Source: Gammaproteobacteria bacterium (GTDB taxonomy: Bacteria; Pseudomonadota; Gammaproteobacteria; Steroidobacterales; Rariloculaceae). Taken from it: 47,892 nucleotides of DNA. The notes under the pieces were generated by a model. That model worked only from the letters and a program-made list of their open reading frames with translations, was not told the origin of the DNA and made no database searches. How positions within the stretch are numbered: position 1 is the stretch's first letter; the number at the start of each line of letters is the position of its first letter. Shown in pieces: positions 37,850-47,740 of the stretch. Both the position numbers and the translations under genes were made by a program. Location: assembly GCA_022819855.1 (NCBI GenBank), contig JAJEGN010000009.1, forward strand, positions 1 through 47,892, read 5' to 3'.

Positions 37850-38488
37850 ATGAGGTCGGTCGGGGTCTTCGGCGGGATGTTCGATCCGATCCACTACGGA
37901 CATCTGCGCACCGCCTACGAATTGCAGAGAAAGCTTTCGCTCGACGAAGTACGCTTCCTGCCGTGCGCCAATCCGCCGCACCGCAGCGCCGCAAGCGTCG
38001 ATGCCGCTTTGCGCACAAGAATGGTTGCTGCGGCGATCCAGGGCCAGTCGGGCTTCGTCGTCGACGACCGCGAGTCGAAACGCAGCGGTCCCTCCTACAC
38101 CGTCGATACGCTCGAGGAACTGCAAACCGACTTTCCGGATGCGTCCCTGTGCCTGATCCTCGGCATGGACGTCTTCCTCGGACTGCCGCAATGGCACGAG
38201 TGGCGCAGGCTGCTCGACCTTGCGCACATCGTCGCAGTCGAAAGGCCGGGTTGGTGCGCCCCCGAGGCGGGCGTGCTCAGCGGCCTCGTTGAGCGGCATG
38301 CGACTGCCGACCTCGGCGATCTGCGGCGGGAACGGCACGGCCGCATATTTCTCGCCGATGTCACACAGCTCGAGATCTCCTCCACCGGGCTTCGAAGCGC
38401 GATCCGCGCGGGACTTGAGCCGCGCTACCTCGTGCCCGACGCCGCACTGAAAGTCATAACCGAGACGGGGTGCTATGCCACGCACTGA
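37850..38488 (+). CDS. nadD: Nicotinate-nucleotide adenylyltransferase
   Basis: 212 residues (E. coli 213). The nucleotidyl-transferase motif GMFDPIHYGH occupies residues 9-18 and the ISSTGLRSAIRAG segment near the C-terminus is the ISSTxIR motif. It makes nicotinate adenine dinucleotide for NAD synthesis. It overlaps rsfS by 14 bases, so the two are translationally coupled. Confidence 0.95.
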   Translation: MRSVGVFGGMFDPIHYGHLRTAYELQRKLSLDEVRFLPCANPPHRSAASVDAALRTRMVAAAIQGQSGFVVDDRESKRSGPSYTVDTLEELQTDFPDASLCLILGMDVFLGLPQWHEWRRLLDLAHIVAVERPGWCAPEAGVLSGLVERHATADLGDLRRERHGRIFLADVTQLEISSTGLRSAIRAGLEPRYLVPDAALKVITETGCYATH

Positions 38489-38906
38489 CAAGACCAGGAC
38501 TGCGACCAGGACAGGGACGAAGACCGGGTCCCGACCCGGGACCGGAACCACGAGCGCGGCCGCCGCCGACATTTCAGCGCTCGTCGTGGGCGTGCTCGAG
38601 GACCTGAAAGCCGAGCGGATCGTGCAGCTCGACGTCGCCCATCTGACCTCGATCACCGATGTCATGATCATTGCGAGCGGCCGGTCCGACCGGCATGTCC
38701 GCGCGATTTCCGAAGCGCTGCTCGAGAAGTGCAAGGCATCCGGCTACGCGCGTCTCGGCGTCGAGGGGCTCAAGGGCGGCGAGTGGGTCCTCGTCGATCT
38801 TGCGGATGTCGTCGTACACGTCATGTTGCCGGCCACGCGCGATTTCTACGACATCGAGAAGCTCTGGGACTTCGCCAGTCCCGGCGATGAAGCGGGCGGA
38901 CGCTGA
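38475..38906 (+). CDS. rsfS: Ribosomal silencing factor RsfS (with repetitive N-terminal extension)
   Basis: 143 residues, longer than E. coli RsfS (105). The core (about 33-138) holds LDVAHLTSITDVMIIASGRSDRHVRAIS and GEWVLVDLADVVVHVMLP. It binds L14 and blocks 50S-30S joining during starvation. Residues 3-27 form a basic Thr/Arg/Lys/Gly tract (repeating RT-x-T and GT units). The start ATG lies inside nadD; a start deeper in the tract is possible but none is ATG before the core. Confidence 0.92.
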   Translation: MPRTDKTRTATRTGTKTGSRPGTGTTSAAAADISALVVGVLEDLKAERIVQLDVAHLTSITDVMIIASGRSDRHVRAISEALLEKCKASGYARLGVEGLKGGEWVLVDLADVVVHVMLPATRDFYDIEKLWDFASPGDEAGGR

Positions 38907-39009
38907 CGACGGGAGCCTGCACGCCAGCAGTTCACGGCTGCAGAATTCGGTCTCATCCGCCCCTGGAGCGATAGATTCCGTCAGATATGGCTCGATACTC
39001 TCCTCCGTC

Positions 39010-39480
39010 ATGCGCCTGATGCTGCTCGCCGCTTCGAACCGTCAGCCCGCCTGGGTCAGCGAGGGGTTCAACTCGTACGCGAAGCGGCTGCGCGGCAGCT
39101 TGCGCCTCGAAATCGAAGAGATCCCGCTTGCCCGGCGCCCGTCGACGGCGGCCGCACGCCGCGCCGTCGAAACCGAAGGGGCGCGGATGCTTGCATCGAT
39201 TCCGGACGCTGCGCATGTTGTCGCGCTGACCGAGGCCGGCACGATGTGGAGCACACGCGAACTCGCGGCGAGACTGCGCGACTGGATCGCCGCGGGCCGG
39301 ACGGTGTGCCTGCTGATCGGCGGCCCTGACGGTCTTTCGGAATCGTGCCTCGCACGGGCCGATGAAAGCTGGTCGCTGTCGCGGCTCACGCTCCCGCACG
39401 GGCTCGCGCGAATCGCCGTCGCCGAGGCCCTGTACCGCGCCTGGAGCGTGCTCGAACGCCACCCTTACCACAGGGAATGA
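39010..39480 (+). CDS. rlmH: 23S rRNA pseudouridine-1915 N3-methyltransferase
   Basis: 156 residues (E. coli 155), starting MRLMLLAASNRQPAWVSEGF, which aligns with the E. coli start; the longer open frame upstream is a shadow of rsfS. It is a SPOUT methyltransferase acting on the 70S ribosome. The SAM knot is VCLLIGGPDGLS, and the end WSLSRLTLPH...RAWSVLERHPYHRE is nearly identical to the family. The 103 bases between rsfS and rlmH hold no convincing promoter. Confidence 0.96.
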   Translation: MRLMLLAASNRQPAWVSEGFNSYAKRLRGSLRLEIEEIPLARRPSTAAARRAVETEGARMLASIPDAAHVVALTEAGTMWSTRELAARLRDWIAAGRTVCLLIGGPDGLSESCLARADESWSLSRLTLPHGLARIAVAEALYRAWSVLERHPYHRE

Positions 39481-39506
39481 CAGCAGTCCGTGGCAGGCCT
39501 TATATT
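39477..39506 (+). promoter_or_regulatory. Sigma-70 promoter for maf (near-leaderless)
   Basis: ATGACA at 39477-39482 (one mismatch to TTGACA), an 18-base spacer and TATATT at 39501-39506. The maf ATG begins at 39514, only seven bases after the -10, so the predicted transcription start coincides with the start codon. The -35 overlaps the rlmH stop codon. Confidence 0.6.
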
Positions 39507-39513
39507 CGGTTGA

Positions 39514-40125
39514 ATGAGTGGGGATTTCGTCTACCTGGCATCGGCGTCGCCGCGGCGACGCGAACTGCTGCAACAGATCGGTGTCGCGTATGAGCTTCGG
39601 CCGGTCGAGATCGACGAAGGCAGGCTTGCGAAGGAGACTGCGACGGACTACGTGCGGCGCGTGGCCGTCGCCAAGGCGGGGGAATGCTGGAACGGACTTG
39701 GCCGTGGCGGCGTGGAGCATCCGGTACTGGCCGCCGACACCGCGGTTGTGCTCGGCGGCGAAGTGTTCGGCAAGCCGGCGGATCGGTCGCAGGCGCTCGA
39801 CATGCTCGAAGCGCTCTCCGGGCGCAGGCATTCCGTCGCGACCGGCCTTGCAGTACGTTGCGGTGAGGACATCGAGACTGCGGTGTCGGTGAGCGAAGTG
39901 ACCTTTCGAGCCACCACGGCGCGAGAGCGCGACGCCTACCTTGCAACGGATGAACCGCTGGACAAGGCTGGCGGCTACGCGATACAGGGTTTCGGCGCCG
40001 TGTTCATCGAAGACCTGCGCGGCAGCTATTCGGCCGTGATGGGATTGCCGGTTTACGAAACCGCGATGCTGTTGCGGCGCTTCGGGATACCGCGCTGGCT
40101 CAACCCTGCGAGACGCGGGGCATGA
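39514..40125 (+). CDS. maf: Maf-family nucleotide pyrophosphatase
   Basis: 203 residues. The signature LASASPRRRELL (8-19) and AADTAVVLGGEVFGKP, plus DKAGGYAIQGFG, define Maf. The family hydrolyses non-canonical nucleoside triphosphates, such as dTTP/UTP in the YhdE type. No Shine-Dalgarno is seen before the ATG, in keeping with the promoter placed directly upstream. It overlaps rng by ATGA. Confidence 0.95.
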   Translation: MSGDFVYLASASPRRRELLQQIGVAYELRPVEIDEGRLAKETATDYVRRVAVAKAGECWNGLGRGGVEHPVLAADTAVVLGGEVFGKPADRSQALDMLEALSGRRHSVATGLAVRCGEDIETAVSVSEVTFRATTARERDAYLATDEPLDKAGGYAIQGFGAVFIEDLRGSYSAVMGLPVYETAMLLRRFGIPRWLNPARRGA

Positions 40126-41588
40126 AGCAGGAGATCCTCATCAACGTGGCGCCCCGCGAGGTGCGTGCGGCCGTCGTCGAGAACGGCGTGCTGCAGGACG
40201 TCCTGATCGAGCGCGCGAGCAGGCGCGGACTGATCGGCAACATCTACAAGGGGCGCGTCACGCGCGTGTTGCCGGGCATGCAGGCGGCGTTCGTCGACGC
40301 GGGCCTCGACCGAACGGCATTCCTGCACGCATCGAACATCGCCCGCGAGGCTCAGCAGGACTCGCCGGACGGCGAGGCGGTGCCGGAGATCACCGATTGC
40401 GTGTCCGTGGGCAGCGAGTTGATCGTGCAAGTGCTCAAGGAGCCGCTCGGCAGCAAGGGTGCGCGGCTGACCACGCACACGAGCATCCCCTCGCGGTTCC
40501 TCGTCATGATGCCCACGGGCAGGGGCGTAGGCGTTTCGGTGCGGATCGCCGACGACGACGAACGGGAACGGTTGCGGGCGGCGGTGGAGTGCGCCGCACC
40601 GGCCGATGCGACGGGCGGCTACATCGTGCGCACGGCCGCGGTCGGCGCAAGCGATGAGGCGCTGCGCGCCGACATGGCCTTTCTCCATGAACAGTGGGGT
40701 TCCGTAGAGGCAGCGGCGAGCCGCGCCACAGCCGGCGATGCGGTCTACGAAGACCTGCCGCTGCCGTTGCGCGTGCTGCGCGATCTCGCGGGTCCGGCAA
40801 CCGAGGTCATACGCGTCGATTCCGAAGCGGCATTCGCGCGGATGTGCGAATACGCGGAACGCTTCGTTGCGCCGCCCGCGCCGAGGATCGAACCCTACAC
40901 GCGGGCGAGCCCGATCTTCGATCTGTACAGCGTCGAGGACGAGATCGGGCGCGCGCTGCGGCGCAAGGTCCCGCTGAAGTCCGGCGGTCACGTGGTTTTC
41001 GACCAGACCGAGGCGATGACGACGATCGACGTCAACACGGGCGCGTACGTCGGCCACAGGAACCTCGAGGAGACGGTCTTCCGAACGAACCTCGAAGCCG
41101 CGGTCGTCATCGCGCGCCAGCTCAGACTGCGCAACCTCGGCGGAATCATCATCATCGATTTCATCGACATGGCGGTCGAGGAGCACCGCGACGAGGTGCT
41201 CGCGACGCTGTCGGCGAGGCTCGGGGGCGATCCCGCCAAAACCCATATAATGAACGTATCTCCTCTGGGTCTTGTCGAAATGACCCGTGAGCGGAATCGG
41301 GAGAGCCTCGCGCACGTGCTGTGCCGGGCTTGCCCGAGCTGCAGCGGGCGAGGGTACGTCAAGACGGCAGAAACCGTGTGCTACGAGATTTTTCGGGAGA
41401 TCATGCGCCAGCACCGCCAGCACGAGGCTCGGGAGCTGCTGGTGCTCGCGCGGCCGGAGATCGTCGAGCACCTCCTCGACGAAGAGTCCGCGAGTGTTGC
41501 GGAACTCGAGGACGCGACTTCAACGCCCATCCGATTGCAGAGCGAAGGGGCGTACGCGCCCGACCAGTTCGATGTCGTGGCGATGTGA
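40122..41588 (+). CDS. rng: Ribonuclease G
   Basis: 488 residues, the E. coli length. An S1 domain comes first (GNIYKGRVTRVLPGMQAAFVDAG), then the RNase E/G catalytic domain with the metal aspartates in MTTIDVNTGAYVG and IIIIDFIDM, and the zinc-link CPSCSGRGYV. It lacks the long C-terminal scaffold of RNase E. It processes the 5' end of 16S rRNA. It is coupled to maf by a four-base overlap. Confidence 0.96.
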   Translation: MKQEILINVAPREVRAAVVENGVLQDVLIERASRRGLIGNIYKGRVTRVLPGMQAAFVDAGLDRTAFLHASNIAREAQQDSPDGEAVPEITDCVSVGSELIVQVLKEPLGSKGARLTTHTSIPSRFLVMMPTGRGVGVSVRIADDDERERLRAAVECAAPADATGGYIVRTAAVGASDEALRADMAFLHEQWGSVEAAASRATAGDAVYEDLPLPLRVLRDLAGPATEVIRVDSEAAFARMCEYAERFVAPPAPRIEPYTRASPIFDLYSVEDEIGRALRRKVPLKSGGHVVFDQTEAMTTIDVNTGAYVGHRNLEETVFRTNLEAAVVIARQLRLRNLGGIIIIDFIDMAVEEHRDEVLATLSARLGGDPAKTHIMNVSPLGLVEMTRERNRESLAHVLCRACPSCSGRGYVKTAETVCYEIFREIMRQHRQHEARELLVLARPEIVEHLLDEESASVAELEDATSTPIRLQSEGAYAPDQFDVVAM

Positions 41589-41600
41589 GTCCGGAGAACC

Positions 41601-44600
41601 ATGGCGAATCGCAACAGTAGACTGATCAAGGGCGTCCTTGCGGGCGCCGCGGCGGTCGTTGCAGCGATCCTTCTGGGTCTCGGCACGCTGTACGTGATGA
41701 TGTCCCGCCTGCCGAGCCAGCAGGCGGAGCTGCAGGACTGGGTTGCGGCCGAACTCGGGCTGAGTTTCAGTTTCGATCGGCTCGACTCCCGCTTCGGGGC
41801 GAACGGCCCGGAGATCACGTTCTACGAGGCGAGCGTGGCGGCTGCCGACCAGGCCGTTCCCTTTCTCTACGCTCGCGAGGCTGCCGTCTCGCTGGATCCC
41901 TGGAAATTGCTGCTCGAGCGCGAGCCTACCGTGAGTGCGCTGGTCATCGACGGTACGCGCGTGGCCGTTACGCGTACGGCGGCCGGCGAGTTTCGCTTCG
42001 AAGGCGGGCCCGAGGGATCGAGCGACGGTACCGACCTGACGAGCGCGATACCGCTCGAAGTGGAACTGCGCGTGCGCGACAGCCAGGTGCAGTACTTCGA
42101 CGAAGTCAGCGAGGAATCCTGGCAGTTCGACGAAGTCGCCGTGAGCCTGACGAGGGAGCGGGACCGAATCGCGGTCGAGATCGGCGCCCGGCCGCCGGAA
42201 GGTCTCGCCCAGCGGATCGATCTCGCGCTCGACGGGGATATGGTCGAGCCTGATGCGCAACCGGGCCGCTGGCAACTCTACGGCAATCTGCTCGAGGTGG
42301 AACTCGCGGCACTGATGCGCCTGGTTCCCGGCATTGCGAACTTCCGCGCGTCGGGCAACGGCAATGTCGAGGCCCGGATCGACTGGTCCGAAGGCCGCAT
42401 CGTGAGCGGAACAGCGACTGCCGCACTCGACAATGTCGCCTTGCCGGGCGCGTCGGTGGAGGCGTCCTACGAGCGGCTGGCCTTGCAGTTGGACTGGAAC
42501 CAGGTCGCGGATCGAAGCTGGCAGTTCATCGCAAGCGACATTGAACTGAATCGAAACCAGCGCGGCTGGCCGGGCGGAGGCCGGGTTACGCTGCAGCTCA
42601 ACAATGGCATTGACGGGATCGCCCAACTGGCCCTGCGCGGAGATTTCCTGCGCCTCGACGACATCACGCCGATCGTCTCGTCCCTGCCCCGTTCGGAACC
42701 CGTGGCGCAATGGCTTGCTTTCGCGCCGAGAGGCGACCTTCGGGATGTCGAACTCGTACTGCGCAAGAGGGCGGATGCCTGGGAGTATTCCGTGGCCTCC
42801 GGGTATGCCGGTTTCGGTTTCGAGCCGGTCGGACAGTGGCCCGGGCTGAGCGGGCTGTCCGGGGAAGTTCGGGCGGATGAGCGCAGCGGTCGGGTCGAGT
42901 TCCTGAGCGGCGAGGTACGGCTCGACTGGCCGCGCCACCTGAGCGAAGCGCTCGACATGGACGAACTGCGCGGGCTCGTCGTCTGGCGCGAGGGCCAGAA
43001 CGTGGTCCGCATTGTCAGCGACGATCTGCTCCTGCGAGCCGGCGACACCGCCGCGCGCTCCAACCTCGAACTGACTCTGCCGCTCGACGGCAGCTCGCCG
43101 CGACTTGACTTCGCCTCGCGCATGAGCGCGATGGATGTCACCGAAGTCAAGCGCTATCTGCCGGTCGGCATCATGCCCCAGTCGCTTTATGACTGGCTCA
43201 ACCGCGCGATGCTGAGCGGCCAGCTTCGCGATATCCAGGCCGACTTCTTTGGCGCCCTGGACGCATTTCCGTTTACCGAGGGCGGCGGCCAGTTGCGCGT
43301 GACCGCCGACGTGCGCGGCGGCGAGCTTGCCTACGTGCGCGGCTGGCCTGTCGCGAGCGAGCTCGAAGGCGAACTCGAATTTCTGAACGCGTCCCTGCGA
43401 GGGTCAGGCAGCGGGCGCCTGCTCGACAACGTCAGCGACAACGTCGAAATCGGAATCGCGGATCTGCGCACGCCCGTGTTCACACTTAAGGCGGACACGA
43501 CGGGACCGCTGGCGGACGTGCTGACGGTACTCAATACTTCGCCGCAGATTTCGCGGAACCTGGGTCCCGATTTCGCGCGCCTGCAGGCGCCGGGCGGCAC
43601 CGGCGACATCAGTCTGGACCTGAGCCTGCCGCTCAGGGACAGGGCGTCGTTCGAACTGATCGGCCGACTGGACATTCTGGACGGCGAACTGGCGTTCGAG
43701 GGTCTCAGGGCTCGTGCGACCGAGGTCAGGGGCGTGATCGACGTCAACCGTACGACCGTGACCGGCGACGGCATCGAAGCGATCTTCCTGAATGGCCCAG
43801 CCACGGTCCGTGTCGTGGAACCTGACGAACCCGGCTATCGCGTCGCGATCGAGGTGGAGGGCGAGTCCACGACCGCCGCGGTGGCGGCAGCGTTCGACAT
43901 GCCGTTGCAGGAACACCTGGCCGGACAGGCCCTCTGGCAAGCCCGGCTGCTGATCCCCGAGCTGCAACAGGACGCGGGGCGGCCGGTGCGCCTCGCGGTC
44001 GATTCCAATCTGGTCGGCGCGTCGCTCAGGTTTCCGGAGCCCTTCGCCAAACAAGCGGCTGAACCGGAAGACCTCGGTCTCGTGTTCGAGTTTCCCGGAG
44101 GCGATCGCCTGCGGGTCAACGGGAACCTGGGCGCAAGCCGGCGCTTCGCGTTCAGCTACCTCGACGGTCCGGACGGCTACCGGCTGACGCGCGGCGCCGT
44201 GCGGTTCGGCGGCGAGCTGCCCGTGCTTCCGTCCGGGGACGGCCTCACCGTCCACGGCAGCCTGCCCGAGCTCGACGTCAGCGCCTGGCTCGCGTTGACC
44301 GAAACCTTCGATACCGAACCTGCCGAGGCGCTCTTCACCTCGGGTGAGCTCGAGTTGGCCGAACTCTTTGCGTTCGGCCAGGAGCTCGGCAGCAGCACGC
44401 TGTCCGCAAGCCGCGATGGTGAATCCTGGCAGGTCGGCATCGACAGCGAAGCGATCGCGGGATCGCTCTTCATTCCCCGGGATCTCTCATCACGGCCGCA
44501 GATCGTGGCCGAAATGCAGCGTCTATACCTGTCCAGCGGTAACCCGGGGCAACTTGAAGCCGTCGATCCGCGGCAGCTCCCGGGCCTGTCCCTGGCGGCG

Positions 44601-45455
44601 GAGGAATTCGCTTTCGGCACGCGCCGGCTGGGCCGGGTCTCCGCCGAGATCGTGCCGGACGTGCTGGGCCTCAGGCTCGTGTCCTTCGAGAGTTCGAGCG
44701 ACAGCCTCATGGCCGGCGGAACGGCGAGCTGGCTCGTGGGGGCGGGCGAAGCGCGTACCGAAGCGGTTGTCAGCATGAACTCCAACGACGTGGCGGGCGC
44801 GCTCGAAGCGCTCGATTTCACGCCGATGATCGAAGGGGACTTTGCCGAGGTTGTTGCGAGCGTCAACTGGTCGGGTCCACCCACCTCGAACTGGATGAAT
44901 CACGTCAACGGCGACGTGTCCGTGCGGGTCGATGACGGCAGCATGCTCGACATCGAGCCTGGCGGTGCGGGCCGCGTCGCCGGTCTCATGAGTTTCGTCG
45001 CGCTCCCGCGCCGTCTCGCCCTTGATTTTCGCGACGTTTTCACTCGCGGCTTCGCTTTCGACGAGATTACCGGCAACTTCCTGATCGCCGACGGACAGGC
45101 CTACACCAACGACCTGAAGCTGACCGGTCCGGGCGCCGAGATCGGCGTCGTCGGGAGAACGGGCCTGCGCGACCGCGACTACGAGCAGCAGGCGGTCGTC
45201 ACGGCGGAGCCCGGCAAGATTCTGCCGACCGTCGGTGCGCTGCTCTCCGGTCCGGGCGCGGCCGCGGCCCTGCTGATCTTTACCCAGATCTTCAAGGAGC
45301 CGCTCAGGGGCATCGGTCAGGCGTCGTATTGCATCACGGGCAGTTGGGAAGAGCCGAGCGTCGAGCGGCTGAGCCCCGAACAGATCAGGGAAGGTTCGCT
45401 CTGTGCCGCGCTGCCGCCCGAGGGCGCGGCGGCGTTCTTCGCTGACGCGCCTTAG
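41601..45455 (+). CDS. yhdP: YhdP-family AsmA-like lipid-transport protein
   Basis: 1284 residues (E. coli YhdP 1266). An N-terminal membrane helix lies at about 9-33, then a long periplasmic region of repeated beta-rich segments (DUF3971), and a C-terminal AsmA-like domain with NFLIADGQAYTNDLKLTGPGAEIGVVG-type sequence. YhdP, TamB and YdbH are thought to bridge phospholipid flow to the outer membrane. It is 12 bases after rng, in the usual rng-yhdP-nit-tldD order. Confidence 0.93.
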   Translation: MANRNSRLIKGVLAGAAAVVAAILLGLGTLYVMMSRLPSQQAELQDWVAAELGLSFSFDRLDSRFGANGPEITFYEASVAAADQAVPFLYAREAAVSLDPWKLLLEREPTVSALVIDGTRVAVTRTAAGEFRFEGGPEGSSDGTDLTSAIPLEVELRVRDSQVQYFDEVSEESWQFDEVAVSLTRERDRIAVEIGARPPEGLAQRIDLALDGDMVEPDAQPGRWQLYGNLLEVELAALMRLVPGIANFRASGNGNVEARIDWSEGRIVSGTATAALDNVALPGASVEASYERLALQLDWNQVADRSWQFIASDIELNRNQRGWPGGGRVTLQLNNGIDGIAQLALRGDFLRLDDITPIVSSLPRSEPVAQWLAFAPRGDLRDVELVLRKRADAWEYSVASGYAGFGFEPVGQWPGLSGLSGEVRADERSGRVEFLSGEVRLDWPRHLSEALDMDELRGLVVWREGQNVVRIVSDDLLLRAGDTAARSNLELTLPLDGSSPRLDFASRMSAMDVTEVKRYLPVGIMPQSLYDWLNRAMLSGQLRDIQADFFGALDAFPFTEGGGQLRVTADVRGGELAYVRGWPVASELEGELEFLNASLRGSGSGRLLDNVSDNVEIGIADLRTPVFTLKADTTGPLADVLTVLNTSPQISRNLGPDFARLQAPGGTGDISLDLSLPLRDRASFELIGRLDILDGELAFEGLRARATEVRGVIDVNRTTVTGDGIEAIFLNGPATVRVVEPDEPGYRVAIEVEGESTTAAVAAAFDMPLQEHLAGQALWQARLLIPELQQDAGRPVRLAVDSNLVGASLRFPEPFAKQAAEPEDLGLVFEFPGGDRLRVNGNLGASRRFAFSYLDGPDGYRLTRGAVRFGGELPVLPSGDGLTVHGSLPELDVSAWLALTETFDTEPAEALFTSGELELAELFAFGQELGSSTLSASRDGESWQVGIDSEAIAGSLFIPRDLSSRPQIVAEMQRLYLSSGNPGQLEAVDPRQLPGLSLAAEEFAFGTRRLGRVSAEIVPDVLGLRLVSFESSSDSLMAGGTASWLVGAGEARTEAVVSMNSNDVAGALEALDFTPMIEGDFAEVVASVNWSGPPTSNWMNHVNGDVSVRVDDGSMLDIEPGGAGRVAGLMSFVALPRRLALDFRDVFTRGFAFDEITGNFLIADGQAYTNDLKLTGPGAEIGVVGRTGLRDRDYEQQAVVTAEPGKILPTVGALLSGPGAAAALLIFTQIFKEPLRGIGQASYCITGSWEEPSVERLSPEQIREGSLCAALPPEGAAAFFADAP

Positions 45456-45462
45456 TCGACTC

Positions 45463-46272
45463 ATGAAGGCCGCTGCGATTCAAATGACGAGCGGGCGCGA
45501 CGTCACGCGCAACCTCAAGGAGGCCGGCCGGCTGATCGCCGCCTCCGCCGGGCGCGGCGCGGAGCTTGTCGTCCTGCCCGAGAATTTCTCGTTTCTCGGC
45601 GCCGAGGACGCCGAACGCCTGGCGGTCGCGGAATCGCCGGGTCAGGGTCCGGCGCAGGACTTCCTTGTCGCGCAGGCGCGCCAGCATGGTCTGTGGCTCG
45701 TCGGCGGCACCGTACCGGTTCGCGTCGAGGCCGAAAGGGCCTGCTCGAGGTCGCTGCTGATCGGCCCGGACGGCGACCTCGTTGCGCAATACGACAAGAT
45801 CCACCTCTTCGACGTCAGCGTGCCCGGCAAGGAAGCGGAGAGCTACCGGGAGTCCGCCACGACCGTGGACGGGACCGATGTCGTTGCCGTTCCGACGTCG
45901 CTCGGCCGCTTGGGGATCGCCATTTGCTACGACCTGAGGTTTCCGGCCCTGTTTCACCGCCTGAGCGTTCTAGGTGTGGACGTGATCGCGGTGCCCGCGG
46001 CGTTCACCGTGCCGACAGGCAGGGTGCACTGGCAGCCGCTGCTGCAGGCGCGCGCGATCGAGTCGCTGTGCTTCGTCGTGGCTGCAGGCCAGTGGGGCGA
46101 GCATGCGGGCGGACGCATGACCTATGGGCACTCCATGGTCGTGAGCCACTGGGGACAGGTCCTCGCCGAGAGGGCAGCCGGCGCTGGAGTTGTCGAGGCC
46201 GATCTCGATATGATCGGGCTCAGCGACGTACGCGAGAGTTTCCCGGTACTCGATCACCGCCGCGAGCTTTGA
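45463..46272 (+). CDS. Nitrilase-family amidase (probable deaminated-glutathione amidase)
   Basis: 269 residues from the ATG at 45463; the open frame extends 60 bases upstream into yhdP. The catalytic triad is Glu40 ([11 protein letters not shown]), Lys112 (YDKIHLFDV) and Cys155 ([12 protein letters not shown]). The sequence resembles Nit1/NitFhit-type enzymes that hydrolyse deaminated glutathione. The neighbours yhdP and tldD are conserved across Gammaproteobacteria. The substrate is inferred from family only. Confidence 0.9.
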   Translation: MKAAAIQMTSGRDVTRNLKEAGRLIAASAGRGAELVVLPENFSFLGAEDAERLAVAESPGQGPAQDFLVAQARQHGLWLVGGTVPVRVEAERACSRSLLIGPDGDLVAQYDKIHLFDVSVPGKEAESYRESATTVDGTDVVAVPTSLGRLGIAICYDLRFPALFHRLSVLGVDVIAVPAAFTVPTGRVHWQPLLQARAIESLCFVVAAGQWGEHAGGRMTYGHSMVVSHWGQVLAERAAGAGVVEADLDMIGLSDVRESFPVLDHRREL

Positions 46273-46273
46273 C

Positions 46274-47740
46274 ATGACGCAAGCGCAACTGGTCCCGAGA
46301 ACGGACGCACTGGCGATCGCCGAGCAGGAATTGCTCGCGCCGGCGGGGCTGGATTTGCGTGTTCTGGAGCGGTCGATGGGCGCCCTGATGTCGCGCCGGC
46401 TCGACTACGCGGACCTCTACTTTCAGCGCACGGTTTGCGAAACGTGGCGCGTCGAGGACGGCATCGTCAAGGACGGCGGCCACAGCTTCGAACAGGGCGT
46501 CGGCGTTCGCGCGGTCTCTGGAGAAAAAACCGGTTTCGCCTACGCCGACCAGCTCGACGAAGCCTCGTTGCAGGATGCCGTGCAGGCGGCGCGGGGCATT
46601 GCCCGGGCGGGCGGCAGCGGCAAGGCTGCGGTCGGGCGTCCGGGTCTCGGCGAGCCGCTTTACCCGGCCGTCGATCCCATGATGACCCTGACGGATCGGG
46701 ACAAGGTTGGGCTGCTGGCCGACCTCGACAGCGCGCTGCGCGACCTCGACAACCGCATCGAACAAGTCATCGCTAGCCTCGCCGGCGTCTACGAGATCAT
46801 TCTCGTGCAAGGGTCCGACGGCACGCTCGCTGCCGATGTTCGCCCGCTCGTAAGACTCAATGTTGCCTTGATCCTCGAGCATGACGGGCGCCGGGAGCAG
46901 GGCTACGCCGGGACGGGCGGGCGCGGCGACTATCGGCTCCTCACTGCGGACGATGTGCCGATGAACGTTGCGAAGGAGGCGTTGCGCCAGGCCGCCATCA
47001 ATCTTGAAGCCGTGCCGGCTCCGGCCGGCAACATGACCGTGGTGCTCGGGCCGGGCTGGCCCGGCATCCTGCTGCATGAAGCGATCGGTCACGGCCTCGA
47101 AGGCGACTTCAACAGGAAGGGCACCTCGGCCTTCTCGGGCCGGATCGGCGAACGCGTCGCCACGAGTCAATGCACGGTCCTCGACGACGGGACCCTTGCG
47201 GGCCGGCGCGGTTCGTTGACCGTCGACGACGAAGGGACGCCGTCCCACTGCAACACGCTGATCGAGAACGGGGTACTGCGCGGCTACATGCACGACAAGC
47301 TCAACGCCCGGTTGATGAAGACCCGCACGACCGGCAACGCCCGGCGCGAATCGTTCGCACATGTACCGATGCCGCGCATGACGAACACCTACATGCTGCC
47401 CGGCGAGCACGATCCCGGTGAGATCATCGAGTCTGTGGAGCATGGAATCTACGCGCCGAATTTCGGCGGCGGACAGGTCGACATCACCTCGGGCAAGTTC
47501 GTGTTTTCGACGAGCGAGGCCTACCTGATCGAAAACGGCAGGACGACCGCGCCCGTCAAGGGCGCGATGCTCATCGGCAGCGGTCCGGAAGTATTGACGC
47601 GGGTCTCGATGGTCGGCAACGACCTCGAACTCGACCCGGGCATCGGCATCTGCGGCAAGGACGGCCAGTCGGTGCCCGTCGGCGTCGGCCAGCCCACGCT
47701 CAGGATCGACTCGCTGACCGTCGGGGGCACCCAGGCTTGA
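46274..47740 (+). CDS. tldD: Metalloprotease TldD
   Basis: 488 residues (E. coli 481). The zinc motif HEAIGH is at residues 268-273 within [16 protein letters not shown]. TldD forms a heterodimer with TldE/PmbA and degrades unfolded peptides and microcin leaders; TldE is not in the window. The C-terminal [18 protein letters not shown] is standard. It starts one base after the nitrilase stop. Confidence 0.96.
   Translation: MTQAQLVPRTDALAIAEQELLAPAGLDLRVLERSMGALMSRRLDYADLYFQRTVCETWRVEDGIVKDGGHSFEQGVGVRAVSGEKTGFAYADQLDEASLQDAVQAARGIARAGGSGKAAVGRPGLGEPLYPAVDPMMTLTDRDKVGLLADLDSALRDLDNRIEQVIASLAGVYEIILVQGSDGTLAADVRPLVRLNVALILEHDGRREQGYAGTGGRGDYRLLTADDVPMNVAKEALRQAAINLEAVPAPAGNMTVVLGPGWPGILLHEAIGHGLEGDFNRKGTSAFSGRIGERVATSQCTVLDDGTLAGRRGSLTVDDEGTPSHCNTLIENGVLRGYMHDKLNARLMKTRTTGNARRESFAHVPMPRMTNTYMLPGEHDPGEIIESVEHGIYAPNFGGGQVDITSGKFVFSTSEAYLIENGRTTAPVKGAMLIGSGPEVLTRVSMVGNDLELDPGIGICGKDGQSVPVGVGQPTLRIDSLTVGGTQA

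Noticed and set aside
38907..39009. Promoter between rsfS and rlmH
   Set aside because: AT-rich patches (GATACT, GATATG) exist but no -35/-10 pair with proper spacing was found.
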